DNA of 64,000 nucleotides from Kuschelorhynchus macadamiae. Taxonomy: Eukaryota > Arthropoda > Insecta > Coleoptera > Curculionidae. Made by a program: the position numbers and the translations under genes. The notes under the pieces were generated by a model. It made no database searches, was not told the origin of the DNA, and saw only the letters and a list, made by a program, of their open reading frames with translations. The stretch covers positions 457,501-521,500 of the forward strand of contig JAUTXW010001311.1 of assembly GCA_030620095.1 (NCBI GenBank), in the 5' to 3' direction. Every line of letters starts with the position of its first letter. The first letter of the stretch is position 1. Positions 50,903 through 63,780 of the stretch are shown here, piece after piece.

Positions 50903-53242
50903 TCCAAGTAGCACATTTAATCATGAGTACGTCATTGTGACCACAAGAATTTTCGTTGAAGTAACCGGAACTTGGTATCGCCACGTTCTATTTAAGCTGA
51001 GACTACGTAGTCATCACCAAAATGTAATGTAACTGTGACTTTGACTAATACGTAGATAGTATCGAATTGTGTAGTTCCATTTAAGTAGCCAAATAGTAAT
51101 AATTCAACCTATTTGTTACTTCCTTATCTCTCTCTTTATTTAATCCATTTTGAAAAACATATATGGTTCTTTTTAATACAGCAAAATAGTTACGGCGACT
51201 ACAAACACTCAAATTGGGAATACGGTGAAGAGCACGTAGGATACGTTATTGGTACTTTACGTAGCATACATGCGTTACAGTTAGGTTTTTAACTATGCTA
51301 AGGGCCTAAAATTAAAACGCAGGTAATTTCTCTGGTGGATATGCTGATGATAGTCAAAAAAATATGCTCCCTTAAATTTTCTTAGTTTTCAATAAATTTT
51401 GGTCAAATATATTGGTCAATTAAGTCTCAAAAATGTTATTTTGGACTTGGTTTAAATAGTAATTATCATTATACATCTTATTATAAAAAGTGATTCTTTC
51501 TTTAACGTGATATTTCATTTGTATGCATTTTTAATCTTTATACTCACAAAAATAAACGTCATAGCTAAATTTTTATAGGGGAGATGAAAATAAACAATGG
51601 CGTTCTATTGGACTTTTACTTTCAAGTTAGATGCACTTCTTTACTGAGAAAGTTACTTAACATCAAGGGTTAAATACGCAACTGTCACTTATACCCAATT
51701 ACTTTAAAGTTTACTAGTTATCTAGAAAGTTTCCATTAATCCGATACTATATATTATTATCAAGCGGTTACGATTAGATGTTTACAATCTAATGCGTTGT
51801 GAGCGTAGCGTCGTAGCATGCGGAGAGTTGCAGTACTTGAGTCACTTCTATAATTCTGTCATAACCACAACCCTTTGTTTCCTTAAAATACCGCTTTAGG
51901 TTTTGTTTAGCTATGATATAACTAGGTTGTGATCCTTTTAATTTTCTATAGAATGTGGATGAATGACGAAAGCTACTTTTTTTTCTAAAGGTTTAAATGG
52001 GCGCACACATATTATCGTTAGTTTTTCTCAAATATAATATAAATCTACTTTAGCACATTAATATAAGAAAACTGGATCAACTAAAAGGTTAATTAATGAA
52101 AGTATTATTAAATTCAGTCTACAAGGAGTAATATGCCTCAAAAAAAAAATCGAAATTTAAAGTTCTCGCCTTTACATTGACAATCCCTGTCAGCGTATAT
52201 TGACAATGCAGGATTATATTAATATTTTACTTTAATAATCTATGCGAACTATCTATTGCAAATTTACTTTTTCATTTAGATGTTTAACAAATAACAATAT
52301 TTGTGCAAGCGATGAAGGAAAGTTGTCTGCCAAGTAAATTTAGTAATGTAATATATACAATATTTAATAACTTTTCTTGGAATAAATTTAAACTTAAGAC
52401 ATTTACGGTCATAGTCATTTACAAATTCATCACAAACACTTTATAATTACAAACACATTTCTTCATATGGCCAGTGGTTCAGAACTTATTGTTTGAATTA
52501 ACATTTACTTCAATAATCACACAAACTAATAAAAATGTACACCCAAACAACAAACCTCATGAGAAACCCACGTAGGCAAAAACTAAACAAAACAATTTTA
52601 GCAGCAATATGGCTGAACCAACCAAAAATTGGTTACCCTATTGTCGCCACTGTCCTTATAAAGTGAGTGTAGACCGAATCTCGTACCAGCGTCCCCTATC
52701 TCCGAAACCTCAAGTATAAGAGGTAATAGTTTACTTGTTGTAAATAACTACTCTAATTCTTACTTCAAAGTTGCAACAGAAGAATAACGACTGGTAATAG
52801 CCAGTTTAAAGTAACATTAGACGATAACCTTTTCTACTCTGCAACGACTCATTTTACTTGATAGTAATACGTTATAGGAGTACATTTGAACGTAATGGAG
52901 TAGTCTCTGCAAGGTTCGGGAAGGTACTCATACTTTAAAGTTGTAATTTAATAACAGATTAGAAACAGTAACTTTAAATTATTACTATTATGTCACGAAA
53001 TAAAAATGACGACCTTGGAGTCAATTCTGTAAGTAGTTGCGTGTCAGTAGTAATTATATAATTACTTTACATGGAAAATTACTATAAAGTATTACTCGCA
53101 GTAACAAATACATACATAATACTTAAAAACGTGTAACCCAAAGTGTTTATTGATATATAGTAAGATTATTAGTAATAAATATGTAAAAACTCTTAAAGAG
53201 TAGTAGTGAAAACAGTTATAGCTACTTTAGCGCCAGCTGGGT
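50903..53242. mobile_element. Large non-coding terminal-inverted-repeat element, copy 2 (inverted)
   Basis: Inverted relative of 26465-30598. The left tip TCCAAGTAGCACATTTAATC corresponds to the complement of the other copy's right tip, and AGCGCCAGCTGGG near 53229-53241 corresponds to its left tip. The 2340 bp match runs end to end except for the nested insertion and tandem duplication. It is more diverged at the tips than copy 1. Confidence 0.75.
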
Positions 53243-53718
53243 AGGGTATTCCATACTCCATGGTACGTTAGAAGTATCTGGAGAACGAAAAGAATAATAA
53301 ATTTGAGGATTTCGACTACGGTCATTTCTCTTGCCGTTTCTTAAATATTAATTATTTTGTGTTTTTTTTCCATCAAACTAGATGAATTAAAATTTCAATA
53401 TTTTCATCTTCAGTTGCCAAATCAATGCAAACTTTTAATATTACTTAGTCAATATGTGGTACTTAACAACATAGGATCGCCAAGTTTTATACACTGTCCT
53501 AAAAATTAATTGCCATTCAGATTTTATAAATTTGATCAAAAGTGACTTTTTCTTTAATAGAACATCCTATATATTATCGAAGCACTGTATAGAGTGGACA
53601 AATTGAATTATTTTCATATATGCTATGGTTCCTATACCTATTTTGAACCGCCTTCGAGTAATAAGCGCCAAATGTGCTATGATGTAACATCTGCAATACG
53701 TAACGATGGTGGGATGAC
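53243..53718. other. No clear feature; possible mariner leader
   Basis: AT-rich. TATACACTGTCC near 53490 may be a decayed mariner end belonging to the fragment that follows. Confidence 0.35.
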
Positions 53719-53958
53719 ATGTCTGACTTTTTAGTTTATGTCAGATTAAAAATAAAGAATATTAGTTATTCAAATGCGGATTTTTTAAATTGGTTTCATA
53801 TTCACGGCAAGTGTCAAAGAATTGTTGCAAGAACATGCAGAAGATTTAATACTATTTTTCCGACTTTGCCGCCAATGGTCCCAAGGAAATTTCTTAGAAT
53901 TGAAGGTACCTTTTTAAATTTCGGAACTCTGCAGGCTTCAAGAATTCAATTTTACTAA
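53719..53958 (+). pseudogene. Tc1/mariner transposase, N-terminal HTH fragment (tentative)
   Basis: YSNADFLNWFHIHGKCQRIV followed by FNTIFPTLPPMVPRKFLRIE and FLNFGT resembles the first helix-turn-helix of insect Tc1/mariner transposases (Y.NA....IYG.C.....A......YP.R..P.......I...L...G). No catalytic domain follows. Short and diverged, so only tentative. Confidence 0.4.
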
Positions 53959-55785
53959 TTAAATTAGCGTTTTGGCGTATTTTCATGCCTATCCCCATGC
54001 TTCAATGATAAGAGCCAAATATTGGTTATATCTTACTATACGGAAACTCTTAAATTTTATATTTTAACATTCATTCTTCTTAAAACACACATACATCGTT
54101 GGATATATAATTATTGGGGAAAACGCTACTTGTAAGTATAAAAACACTTTTAACTTAAGAATAAGTGAAAAAATATAAAAAACATATTATTTATGACAGC
54201 TGTTTCAAAAATTATTATGTATAGAAGTGAAGACGTCAGTCGGCGGCTAGGCGCGATGTTATCTTCGACGTTGCCAAGTTTATTACCTGTGTTTCCTTCA
54301 TATTTGTGTCAAGTTGCTTATTCTTGCCAACTTTGTGGCTTTTTATTAGTTTGTTATCGCTTGTTTATTTTTTTATGTAATTATATTTTATTCTTTTATA
54401 TTAAAATAGGGCTCTTGTAAAGAATTTTACCCACGGAATTTAACAAATTTAAAATATTTGAAAGATTACCTTTTTTTAATAATTCCTATACACAAAAATT
54501 TATGGATGAGGCAATTTTTCAAATTATATCCAAAAAAACTAAGGTTTCGGAAGGTTGCACTGAACTTGTTTTTGGCGTATCGCTAAAAACATATTTTTCA
54601 CAAACTTAATTTATGAACTACGTAAAAAACTGATTATATTATAATGCTTTATAACACAAAAATGATTATTTCTAACCAAAAGTTAGAAGTAATTATTATA
54701 TTAGACATTATTAAACATAATTACGGCTGCTGAATAAAGAGAGAGCAGGGGTGTCGTCTGTTGGACGGAACTCCAGTGTGCTGATGATGCTACGTTGCCA
54801 AGTTTATTTTATATATGATCTATATAAATTATATAACAAAAACAAAATGCATTTGTGGGTTATGGATCGGTACCAGCAGGAGCGCGAAAGCACTAGGTGG
54901 ATTGGTACCGGGTTAGCATCAGGTTAGGCGCCGTAGGCGTCATCGTTAAAGCCCTAAAAGACAAACAACAGCGCAGCGCATCACTGGCGAAAGTCTAACA
55001 TTCGGCATCGGCCCTAATATTAAAGGCGAACGGCAGCGAACTGCAATAGTCTAATATTTGGGAAAGTCTAATATTTGGAATCGGCACGGGGATCCAAATG
55101 CGTTACTGTCTGGAGACAAACATGAAAAATTTAATACAATACAATAATGTAAGTTTGGTAACAATGCAAGCTAGCCGTTCTCCAGATTGTCATATTAAGG
55201 AATATGGCGCATTGGAATACAGTGAAAATATCGAATTTCTTTTTGGTTTTTTTAATAGAAAAAGCGGTTCATCCATTTCTTTTATTTTCTTCAAACAGTT
55301 AAATGAAGGTAAAGTTTCTATTTTATATTAAAAAATTATCAAATTCCGTGGGTTTAATTGTTTACAAGACCCTTAAAATAGGTTAGTTTGGAGAGTTTAG
55401 GTTTGATTTGTTGTTAAATTCTATACTGTTGTTTTTGGTCATTAAAGTTTATTCACATTTTTAATCGTTTATTTTTTCTTTATTTCCCTTTAGGTTAGCT
55501 TGGTAAGGATGGGTTATGTTTCTTGTAAAGCAAGCGCCCGACTTTTTTTTTAATTTTCTTTGTGTTCATGAAGTGCTCTACAATTTGGCAACGCCGCAAA
55601 TTTACGTCAATTTTTGAGTGAAAAGTAGTACATTTTATCAATTTTAATCCAATTTTGCAGTAAAACGACAAAAGCCCGCAATATTTTTTGGTAAAATACT
55701 GTTCAACGTGCCTACTTTTATGCTGTTTGAACAAAAATTGCAAATTCTCATTTCCGGATAGTCCGATAGACCCCCAAATATTATT
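53959..55785. other. No recognisable feature; one GC-richer patch
   Basis: 1.8 kb, mostly AT-rich. 54880-55090 is GC-richer and repeats a GTCTAATATTTGG word; its origin is unknown. Frames at 54193-54420 and 55098-55331 carry no motif I recognise. Confidence 0.4.
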
Positions 55786-56035
55786 TAGGAACAATGCAAA
55801 CTTCTCTATGGAGAACTTTACATAAATATAATATGCATGTCTATAAACTGATTGCCTCAGAGGCTTTACAACCAGATGATCCTCCAAAACGTGTAGATCT
55901 TTGCGAAATATTGTTAATTCGTACACAGGAGGATCCAAATTTTCTGAATAGAATTATTTGGACTGATTGAGCAAAATTCACAAACAAATAAACATTTTGG
56001 GGCTGCAGAAGAAAAAGGTTATCAATAAAAATTTA
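55786..56035 (+). pseudogene. Tc1/mariner transposase, internal fragment
   Basis: Plus strand reads LWRTLHKYNMHVYKLIASEA, LQPDDPPKRVDLCEILLIRT and QEDPNFLNRIIWTD then TGA and AKFTNK. This is the region ending at the first catalytic Asp (usual form FLN.I.FSDEA.F); the codon after it, normally Glu, is now a stop. The longer minus-strand open frame over the same bases is a shadow. Confidence 0.65.
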
Positions 56036-56139
56036 GCTTTAATGTATTTTGTTTATTGATGGAGAGGCAATTTTCAAAATCACTAGTATAATAAATAAAC
56101 AAACGATATTTGTTTAGTAATTTCCACTAATTTATTTCC

Positions 56140-56182
56140 GTTTGACAGCTGTTTCGACACACTATGTCTTTTTCAAAAACCA
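56140..56182 (-). ncRNA. Hammerhead ribozyme remnant, degenerate
   Basis: Complement reads TTGAAAA, one A, helix II GACA/TGTC, GAAA, then ACAGCTGT (2-4 bp helix III) and cleavage-site C. The spacing is that of the other PLE hammerheads, but the CTGANGA core has lost its C and second G. It lies 200 bp upstream of a PLE fragment on the other strand. Confidence 0.5.
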
Positions 56183-56379
56183 ACTTAAGACTGATACAAA
56201 AAATAGATTTTTTAACAATAATAAAAAGTCTACTTACCTAACCCTAGCAGATATTAGCTAAAAATATTTAACTGTAGGAAACCGTTAGGTCCATTTGAGC
56301 GTTCAATAAAATATTATGGTTTTTCCTCTTATTAATTTCTAGACTTTCCAAGTAATTTAACATTAGAATTAGAACAAAA

Positions 56380-56792
56380 TAAGTCCATAAACTTTTCAGA
56401 TTTAAAAATCAGGAACAATATATATACACCTTATTCAGATTTAACAATACATAATATATCAAACCACCCATTGACTCATAAGATGGCAGCTTTTCATAGT
56501 TTTGTACATCGTTTAATTAATGTACCCCTGTCAACATCATAATCAAAAAAGATTGCAGTTAATAATGGTTATAACGCAACCATAATAGACAAAATCGTAA
56601 ATAAAAAAATATAATAAAAAAGAACTCAATTTCGTTTATCCTAATGTCAATACAAAAGACAATATTAGGCTTAACACCACATACCAACATATACCGGAAA
56701 AATTAGCACTAAAATAGAGAAATATCTTAAAAAAACAAATCATAAAGTAGCTTTTTGTACCAATAAAACTATTTTAAATTTCAAAAATGATT
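56380..56792 (+). pseudogene. PLE reverse transcriptase fragment
   Basis: Reads FSDLKIRNNIYTPYSDLTIH, NISNHPLTHKMAAFHSFVHR and LINVPLS near 56500-56540, the PLE RT thumb region. After frame changes come LNTTYQHIPEKLALK and a TNHKVAFCTNKTILNFKND stretch just before the (TA)n at 56795. HKMAAFH is shared with the PLE at 36384, but the rest is diverged. Neither the RT catalytic box nor GIY-YIG is present. Confidence 0.65.
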
Positions 56793-56793
56793 G

Positions 56794-56794
<1 letters not shown>

Positions 56795-56853
<59 letters not shown>

Positions 56854-56861
56854 ATATATAT
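56795..56861. repeat. (TA)n microsatellite
   Basis: About 67 bases with one CTATA interruption. Confidence 0.97.
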
Positions 56862-57390
56862 TTAGCTGTAGGATTGTATTTGACAGTGTATTTAGTTGGA
56901 ATTGGTCATATTAACGAAATAAGTCTCTTGGACAAAACAAACTTTCTAAGAGCAACGGTCATGTAAAAATAGTCGATAATCTGTTTCCGATTTTTTAGGT
57001 ATTTTTTACAAAGATGTTTTTTCAACTTACATTTGCCCAAACGACGCCCATGATTGTGTGTTACGTTGCATAGTGTGGCAATCAAATTAGCCTTGAACCA
57101 TTCAAATCGCGAGATTTCTATGTAACTTGTTAACAAACCTCCGTGCTTTTTTGGGGTGCTTATGTCTCAAAGTGGGTGAATCCTATCGAAATTTTCGACA
57201 GACGTTTCTTATAGGAAGTATCTAGAAGAATATAAACCCAAATGCACCTCTGGCGGAAAAATGGCCAATACATAGACGTTTTCGGGAAAAACTGAAATTT
57301 TTCGAAAAAGTCATAAAAATGATTTTCTTTAAGTAACTTTTTCTTTTTGTTAAAAAAAGTCAGAAAACTAATTTAGTTTATAACTTTAAC
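56862..57390 (+). repeat. Inverted repeat, left arm (about 530 bp)
   Basis: Inverted complement of about 62590-63110 with scattered differences. Both arms abut (TA)n on one side. Arm contents include AAGTGGGTGAATCCTATCG and a GCGAGATTTCTATGTAACTT stretch. No coding family recognised. Confidence 0.85.
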
Positions 57391-58794
57391 GGTTAAATTA
57401 CTGCAATTTTTTTAAATTGATAATTTGAATTTCAAATTAAACCTCATTTGCCGTTTACTGCTAATAGTAATCGAAATTATTTGACCCATGGATGGAGCAT
57501 TTATTTGGCTACAAAAAAGCTCTAATGACATTTCCCTCTAGCTACTCAGCAAGTGGGTGAAAATTCTGTTTAAAGAAAAAAGTGCACATATCGGTCAAAA
57601 ATCGATAGGTACCGATCCATATACGACGCGAAATGATAGGTGCCTTGGCGTAGGATGATAATAAAACTTACAGAGATATTTGAGATGTCACGGCTGAGTT
57701 TTGGTTTGTTTAAAGCAAATATTTCTCGGATATTTTTTATCGCTCCCATTTATGTATGTGCATTTGCGCTTCAAAGAGTCGTTTTCACGACTTGTATTTT
57801 AAACTTACGAGTTTAAGTGTATGTGTATTTTTATTGTGTTCAGAGAACTCTTTTTTGAGAAGAAAGCTGTGTTTTACAACGAGAATTTGCTTGAGTGAGT
57901 TATTGAAAAATCGAAGAAAATATAAACGTGGTTCAAGGAATCTCCCGAGGCAGTTTCTGTGAAGTGACCACCCTCTCAGTTTTATAATGCTAGTGATTGA
58001 AAATAAGCGTGGGACTAGACGACTAATACACGCAGCCAGAGTCCACAGGGACAATCTGACATATTACTTATTAACATTGCCGGATTCGTTAGTGGAACAT
58101 AAACATTTTATAATATTCTTGGGTATCTACGCATTAAGGAACTGCACATGTAGACATACTTATTATGGAATTGCAGGTGATTTACGAAATGAAATGGAAT
58201 ACAGAAGTAAATCAATTAAATTTAGCTGTTAATAGACTGACAATGACAATATAAACCTAGGAGTATACCTTAAAGCACCTGGAAGGTATACACCTAGTCC
58301 GGATTATTTTTTCTCAACGACGTTGGCCCCACTTTGTATTCCCGAAACTCTGGTCAGAATATAGCGATAGTAACGCAGTGTGTCTCTGTCATTAGCACTA
58401 ATGTTCAAAATAAATTTAATGCGCTCGCTGATGGGTGCACGATTAGGCGTCCTATAATTAATAGGCTAAAATCACCGCTTAGATAATGCCGTTCGATTCC
58501 GGTGATAAACTTTAGGTACCAAATACATGTTTGTGTTAACCTTTAGAACCCTCACATATGTATGTAAGAAAGCTAATGCAACCAAATTTACATATTTAAC
58601 GTAATTATGAAAAACGGATTGTTATAAAAAATGGCAACAAGTACAAAAGAAATTATTTTTCCTTTCAAAGGAAAATATTATCGTATTTTCAAAATACCTC
58701 ATAATAAAAAAATCATTTCATTTTCCCTCTTAGTATATAAGAAAAGCCAAAGACTGCAATTTCAACTGGAACCATTCATTATATATTCCGGGTA
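57391..58794. other. No recognisable feature
   Basis: No family motif in the frames at 57756-57962 or 57987-58232. A GTTCGATTCC word near 58492 resembles a tRNA B box, but no tRNA fold could be built. Confidence 0.45.
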
Positions 58795-61700
58795 TCAACG
58801 ATATCGTTTTACACGATGCCATTCAATTGCTTTTTAGGTTAGGATTTTTTTATTTGGGTTAACGAAATATGGTATTAAGACACATATTTTTCATGAAAAA
58901 ACAATTGAATATTACTGCCAGTTTTTCCGATATCAGAACCAAGTTAAGAATTTCAAATGGAACCCTGTATATTATTTTACATAGTTTGATAGAGCTTAGA
59001 ATTAACTTTTCAATGACATATCACACGTTATATTTTTTTTCAAAATGGCGGACCAGGAAGCGCTTTTTCAAAATTCAATATGGCGGTCGTTTCCCGATAC
59101 CGATGAAAATTTTGTTTAACAAATTATTAAAATATTAAACAAAATCGGGTTTTCAATGGATTTTAATCAAATTTAAAATCAAATTTTTAATTTACCACAA
59201 AATGGGATAAGTTTAATTTTTTCTCTAAAATGTGAACTTTTTCTTAAATTTTCTCAAATAGAAAGTTGTATTTATTAAATATTAGTATTAAAGTATATCT
59301 TATTAGCTACACGAAACCGCATAACAAGCCGTATTTTTGCTTTTTGTTTCAGAAAAAATTGACAAAACCTTGCCGATATACATTTTTCCTAATACATAAC
59401 ATGAAACAAACACAGACATATTATTAATCAGAAAATCCTAGAATATTTTTTATTGTTTATTGATAAGTAATTTTGTATTATTTTGACATTTTATGACTGT
59501 TGTCTTATTTTAGGAAAGCGAGAAAAAATCACAAGTAGTATTAATTTTATTTTACCGGTAGATACGGTGCAGTAACATGAAAGATGACTTAACTAAGATA
59601 AGTAGGCCTTGGAAACAATTGCATAGGGATGCCATTATAATTTTCATTAGATTTAACCAGAAACGTCAAAAGTACTGTTTTGTATCGACATTTCTGATAA
59701 CTTTCGTTACATTTTTACACTGAGAAGTGGTTCTAGTTAGTTTTAAAAATAAATATTATGGTTTATTCAAGAGAACATCAAATTGAGATGCTCCTTATTT
59801 ATGGGGAATGTCGCAAAAATTCAAGGGACACAGAGAGATTATACCAGGAACGCTTTCCGAATCGTGACGCTCCTTCACATGCATATTATCCTTGGCTAGT
59901 ACAACATTTAAAAAATGAAAATAATGGTGGTGTCCATGCTAATGGCAATGATGGTTTCGTAGTAAGCGAAGAAGTGGAAACAAACGTTTTAGCGTACATC
60001 GAGTATGACCGTACAGCTTCCCTTCGTGAATTAGGCAAACAGTGCAATACGTCCCATGAAAGCGCCAGAAAAATTTTAAAGAAACACGGGTTTAAATCGT
60101 TTAAGTATCAAATTCACCACCACCTATTTGAAAATGACTTCCAAAAACGACTTATTTATTGCAATTGGTTTTTAGATAATTATAGAATAAGTCCTATGTT
60201 TCATCATAAGATTATTTTTTCGGACGAATCAAGGTTTACTAATCTAGGGATGTTTAATAGAAATAATTTTCGTTATTGGGCAAAGGAAAATCAAAGATTA
60301 GTAAGAGAAGGTGCCTTCCAGGAACGTTTTGGAGTTAATGTTTGGTTAGGCGTTGTAGGACTAAGCGTTATTGGTCCAATATTATTCCATCAGCCTTTAA
60401 CTGGCGAGATGTATTTGGACTTTCTCGAAAATGAAATTGAACATTTTATAAATAATTTGCAGCAAAATGATGATTTAGTTTACCAACAAGATGGCGCCCC
60501 TGCTCATAATTCAAGAATTGTTGCAAATTACTTGAATGAACGATTTGGTGAGAACTGGTTGGGAACCAATGGACCAATTCGATGGCCAGCGAGGTCGCTT
60601 GACCTAACCCCGCTTGATTTTTCTATATGGGGTCATCTGAAAGAAAAAGTGTATGCAACTCCTGTTGGAAATGTTAGAAAATAGAATAAGACGAGCCGTT
60701 GAGAGTATCTCAGAACAGCATTTACGAAACCTGCTCGCGGAAAATGTTGAGAGAGTTACACTATGCCAAGAACAAGGCGGACAGCGAATAGAACATTTAA
60801 TTGAGTGACTTTTGTATTAATTGTGAAAGTTTGATTTTAAATTAGCATTAAACCCAATAAAAACCTCCATATTTGTTTATTATTTCTACCTATAATTCAA
60901 AAATATCTTCGGTGTTAGAAAATGGCCGCCATATTGAATTTTGAACCAAAGCTTCCTGGTCCTCCATTTCGAAAAAAAATCAACTTGTGATATGTCAATG
61001 TAAAGGGAATTCTAAGTTCTATCAAACTGTGTGAAAAAATATACAGGGTTCTTTTTAAACTTCTTGACTTAGGTCTAGGTATTTCCGGAAAAACCGAAAG
61101 CCTGCCGGTAAAATAAAATTAATACTACTTGTGAATTTTTCTCGATTTCCTAAAATAAGACAGCAAAAATCATAAAATGTCAAAATAATTCAAAATTGCT
61201 TATCAATAAAAAATATTCCGAAATTTACTGATTAATAATATGTATGTGTGGGTGTGTGTGTTTCATGTTATGTATTACGAAAAATGTATATCGGCAGAGT
61301 TTCGTCAATATTTTCTCAAACAAAAAGCAAAAATACGGTTTGTTATGCGGTTTTGTTTTTGTTTTTTGTTTTTCTTAGTGTAAAAATGTAACGAAAGTTA
61401 TCAGAAATGTCGATACAAAACAGTACTTTTGACGTTTCTAGTTAAATCTAATGAAAATTATAATGGCATCCCTATGCAATTGTTTCCAAGACCTACTTAT
61501 CTTAGTTAAGTCATCTTTCATGTTACTGCACCGTATCTACTGGTAAAATAAAATTAATACTACTTGTGATTTTTTCTCGCTTTCCTAAAATAAGACAACA
61601 GTCACAAAATGTCAAAATAATACAAAATTACTTATCAATAAACAATAAAATATATTCCAGGATTTTCTGATTAATAATATGTGTGTGTTTGTTTCATGTT

Positions 61701-61892
61701 ATATATTAGGAATATATGTATCGGCAAGGTTTTGTCAATTTCTTCTGAAACAAAAAGCAAAAATACGGCTTGTTATGCGGTTTCGTGTAGCTAATAAGAT
61801 ATACTTTAATACTAATATTTCTTTTTTTTAATTTTCTAAAATTTCTATTTAAAATCTTTGAGAAAATTTAAGAAAAAGGTCACATTTTAAAG
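58795..61892 (+). mobile_element. DD41D mariner element with long inverted arms
   Basis: Arms on both sides of the transposase are inverted copies. 58850-59150 matches the complement of about 60900-61100 (including the TACAGGGTTC word), and 59220-59728 matches the complement of 61375-61892 very closely. 61080-61350 is a further partial direct copy of 61540-61800. The left arm (58795-59220) occurs again directly at 62021-62445. Confidence 0.7.
59758..60808 (+). pseudogene. DD41D (rosa-type) mariner transposase, one frameshift
   Basis: The best-preserved gene in the window. Start MVYSREHQIEMLLIYGECRK at 59758, HTH 1 through YQERFPNRDAPSHAYYPWL, HTH 2 around TASLRELGKQCNTSHESARK (residues 86-105), and catalytic aspartates D156 (IIFSDESRF), D245 (VYQQDGAPAH) and D287 (LDLTPLDFSIWGH), with 41 residues between the last two. 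A single 1-base insertion near 60665 (CCTGTTGGAAATG) shifts the frame at about residue 303; the other frame continues LENRIRRAVESISEQHLRNL and EQGGQRIEHLIE to a stop at 60808. Full family length. Recent activity is plausible; the frameshift could also be a sequencing or assembly error. Confidence 0.92.
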
Positions 61893-62584
<692 letters not shown>

Positions 62585-62589
62585 TTTAA

Positions 62590-63110
62590 TTTAAAATTAG
62601 TTTTCTGACAAGATGCCTATTTTTTTTATAAAAAAGAAAGTTACTAAAAGAAGTTTTTCCCAAAAACGTCTATTTATTGGCCATTTTTCCGACAGAGGTG
62701 CAATTGGGTTTATGTTCTTCTAGATATTTCCTATGAAAAGTGTCTGTGGAAAATTTCGATAGGACTCACCCACTTTGAGATATACGCGCCCCAAAATAGC
62801 ACGGACGTTTGTTAACAAGTTACATAGAAATCTCGCGATTTGAATGGCTAAAGGCTAATTTGATTGCCACACTATGCAACGGAACACACAATCATGGGCG
62901 TCGTTTGGGCGTAAGTACGTGTAAGTTGAAAAAACATCTTTGTAAAAAATACCTAATAAAAATATATTAAAAAAAAATCGGAAACAGATTATCGAATCGA
63001 CTATTTTTACATGACCGTTGCTCTTAGAAAGTTTGTTTTGTCCAAGAGACTTATTTCGTTAATATGACCAATTCCAACTAAATACACTGTGAAATACAAT
63101 CCTATAGGTA
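62590..63110 (-). repeat. Inverted repeat, right arm (about 520 bp)
   Basis: Inverted complement of 56862-57390. It ends where hAT coding sequence begins. Confidence 0.85.
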
Positions 63111-63111
63111 A

Positions 63112-63780
63112 AAAAAATGATCTCAATATAGATACCATTGGTAACGTTAAAGAAATAATAATTTTTTTTCCGGACAGCCCCAGAAGAAGAAATCTTGTAA
63201 CAAATATTCTTCTTTTGTCGGAAACACGTTGGACATCAAAATATAAATTTTTACGGATATTTTCAGAATTTTTTTTGGAGATAGGAGCAACTTTAGAAAA
63301 CATATTTACAGATCATTAATTTAATTCACAGACTAGAACAAAAGCTAACACAGTTTTTCTCGTCTGTCTTTAAATCATATCTAGGTATTCCGCACTAATT
63401 ACGTACGTCTCTTAAATCCCGTTTTTCCCAAGATTTTAGTACTTGTTTTTCTACTTCATCCAAAAACATAAAAATAGTGACCTGTTGACACCAGGTCAAA
63501 TAAGAGATATAGTTGAAAAATACGGTTTAGAAAATTTTAAAGTATACAATGTGGGTGGTTACATGGAAATGTAAGGAGCTATCTGATTGTGACTTAGCTT
63601 TCAGTGAATTATTGTCAAACGAATGTGCGTTTTCTCCGTGCCCTCAGAAATGCTTCAAGATTCTTTTGCCACTTCCACCAACTACTTGCTCTATCGAACG
63701 ATCTTTTAGTACTTTAGGACGGGTAAAAGCATGGTTGCGATCAACAACAACTCAAACTATATAGTTATAGACTCTTTTCG
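63112..63780 (+). pseudogene. hAT transposase fragment (ZMYM1-like)
   Basis: 63112-63319 reads FPDSPRRRNLVTNILLLSET, TRWTSKYKFLRIFSEFFLEI and GATLENIF, the middle region of ZMYM1-like hAT transposases (conserved TRW). After a decayed gap, 63490-63780 gives LTPGQIRDIVEKYGLENFKV, FSELLSNECAF and the C-terminal dimerisation motif LLPLPPTTCSIERSFSTLGR with VKAWLRSTT. Stops and frameshifts separate the pieces. Ends and target duplication are not found. Confidence 0.75.

Noticed and set aside
54779..54800. CTGATGATGCTAC resembling a hammerhead core
   Set aside because: No GAAA, helix II or helix III follows; no PLE is adjacent.
55495..55938. 147-residue minus-strand open frame
   Set aside because: The plus strand over 55786-55938 carries a recognisable transposase fragment; the minus frame is a shadow.
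58430..58510. Possible tRNA or tRNA-derived SINE (GTTCGATTCC, B-box-like)
   Set aside because: No matching A box, acceptor stem or anticodon arm could be folded around it.
58869..59138. 89-residue frame, repeated at 62098-62367
   Set aside because: It lies in the inverted arm of a mariner; duplication is of the repeat, and no protein family is recognisable.
63007..63303. 98-residue minus-strand frame overlapping the hAT fragment
   Set aside because: The plus strand holds the recognisable hAT motif (TRW), so the minus frame is antisense noise.
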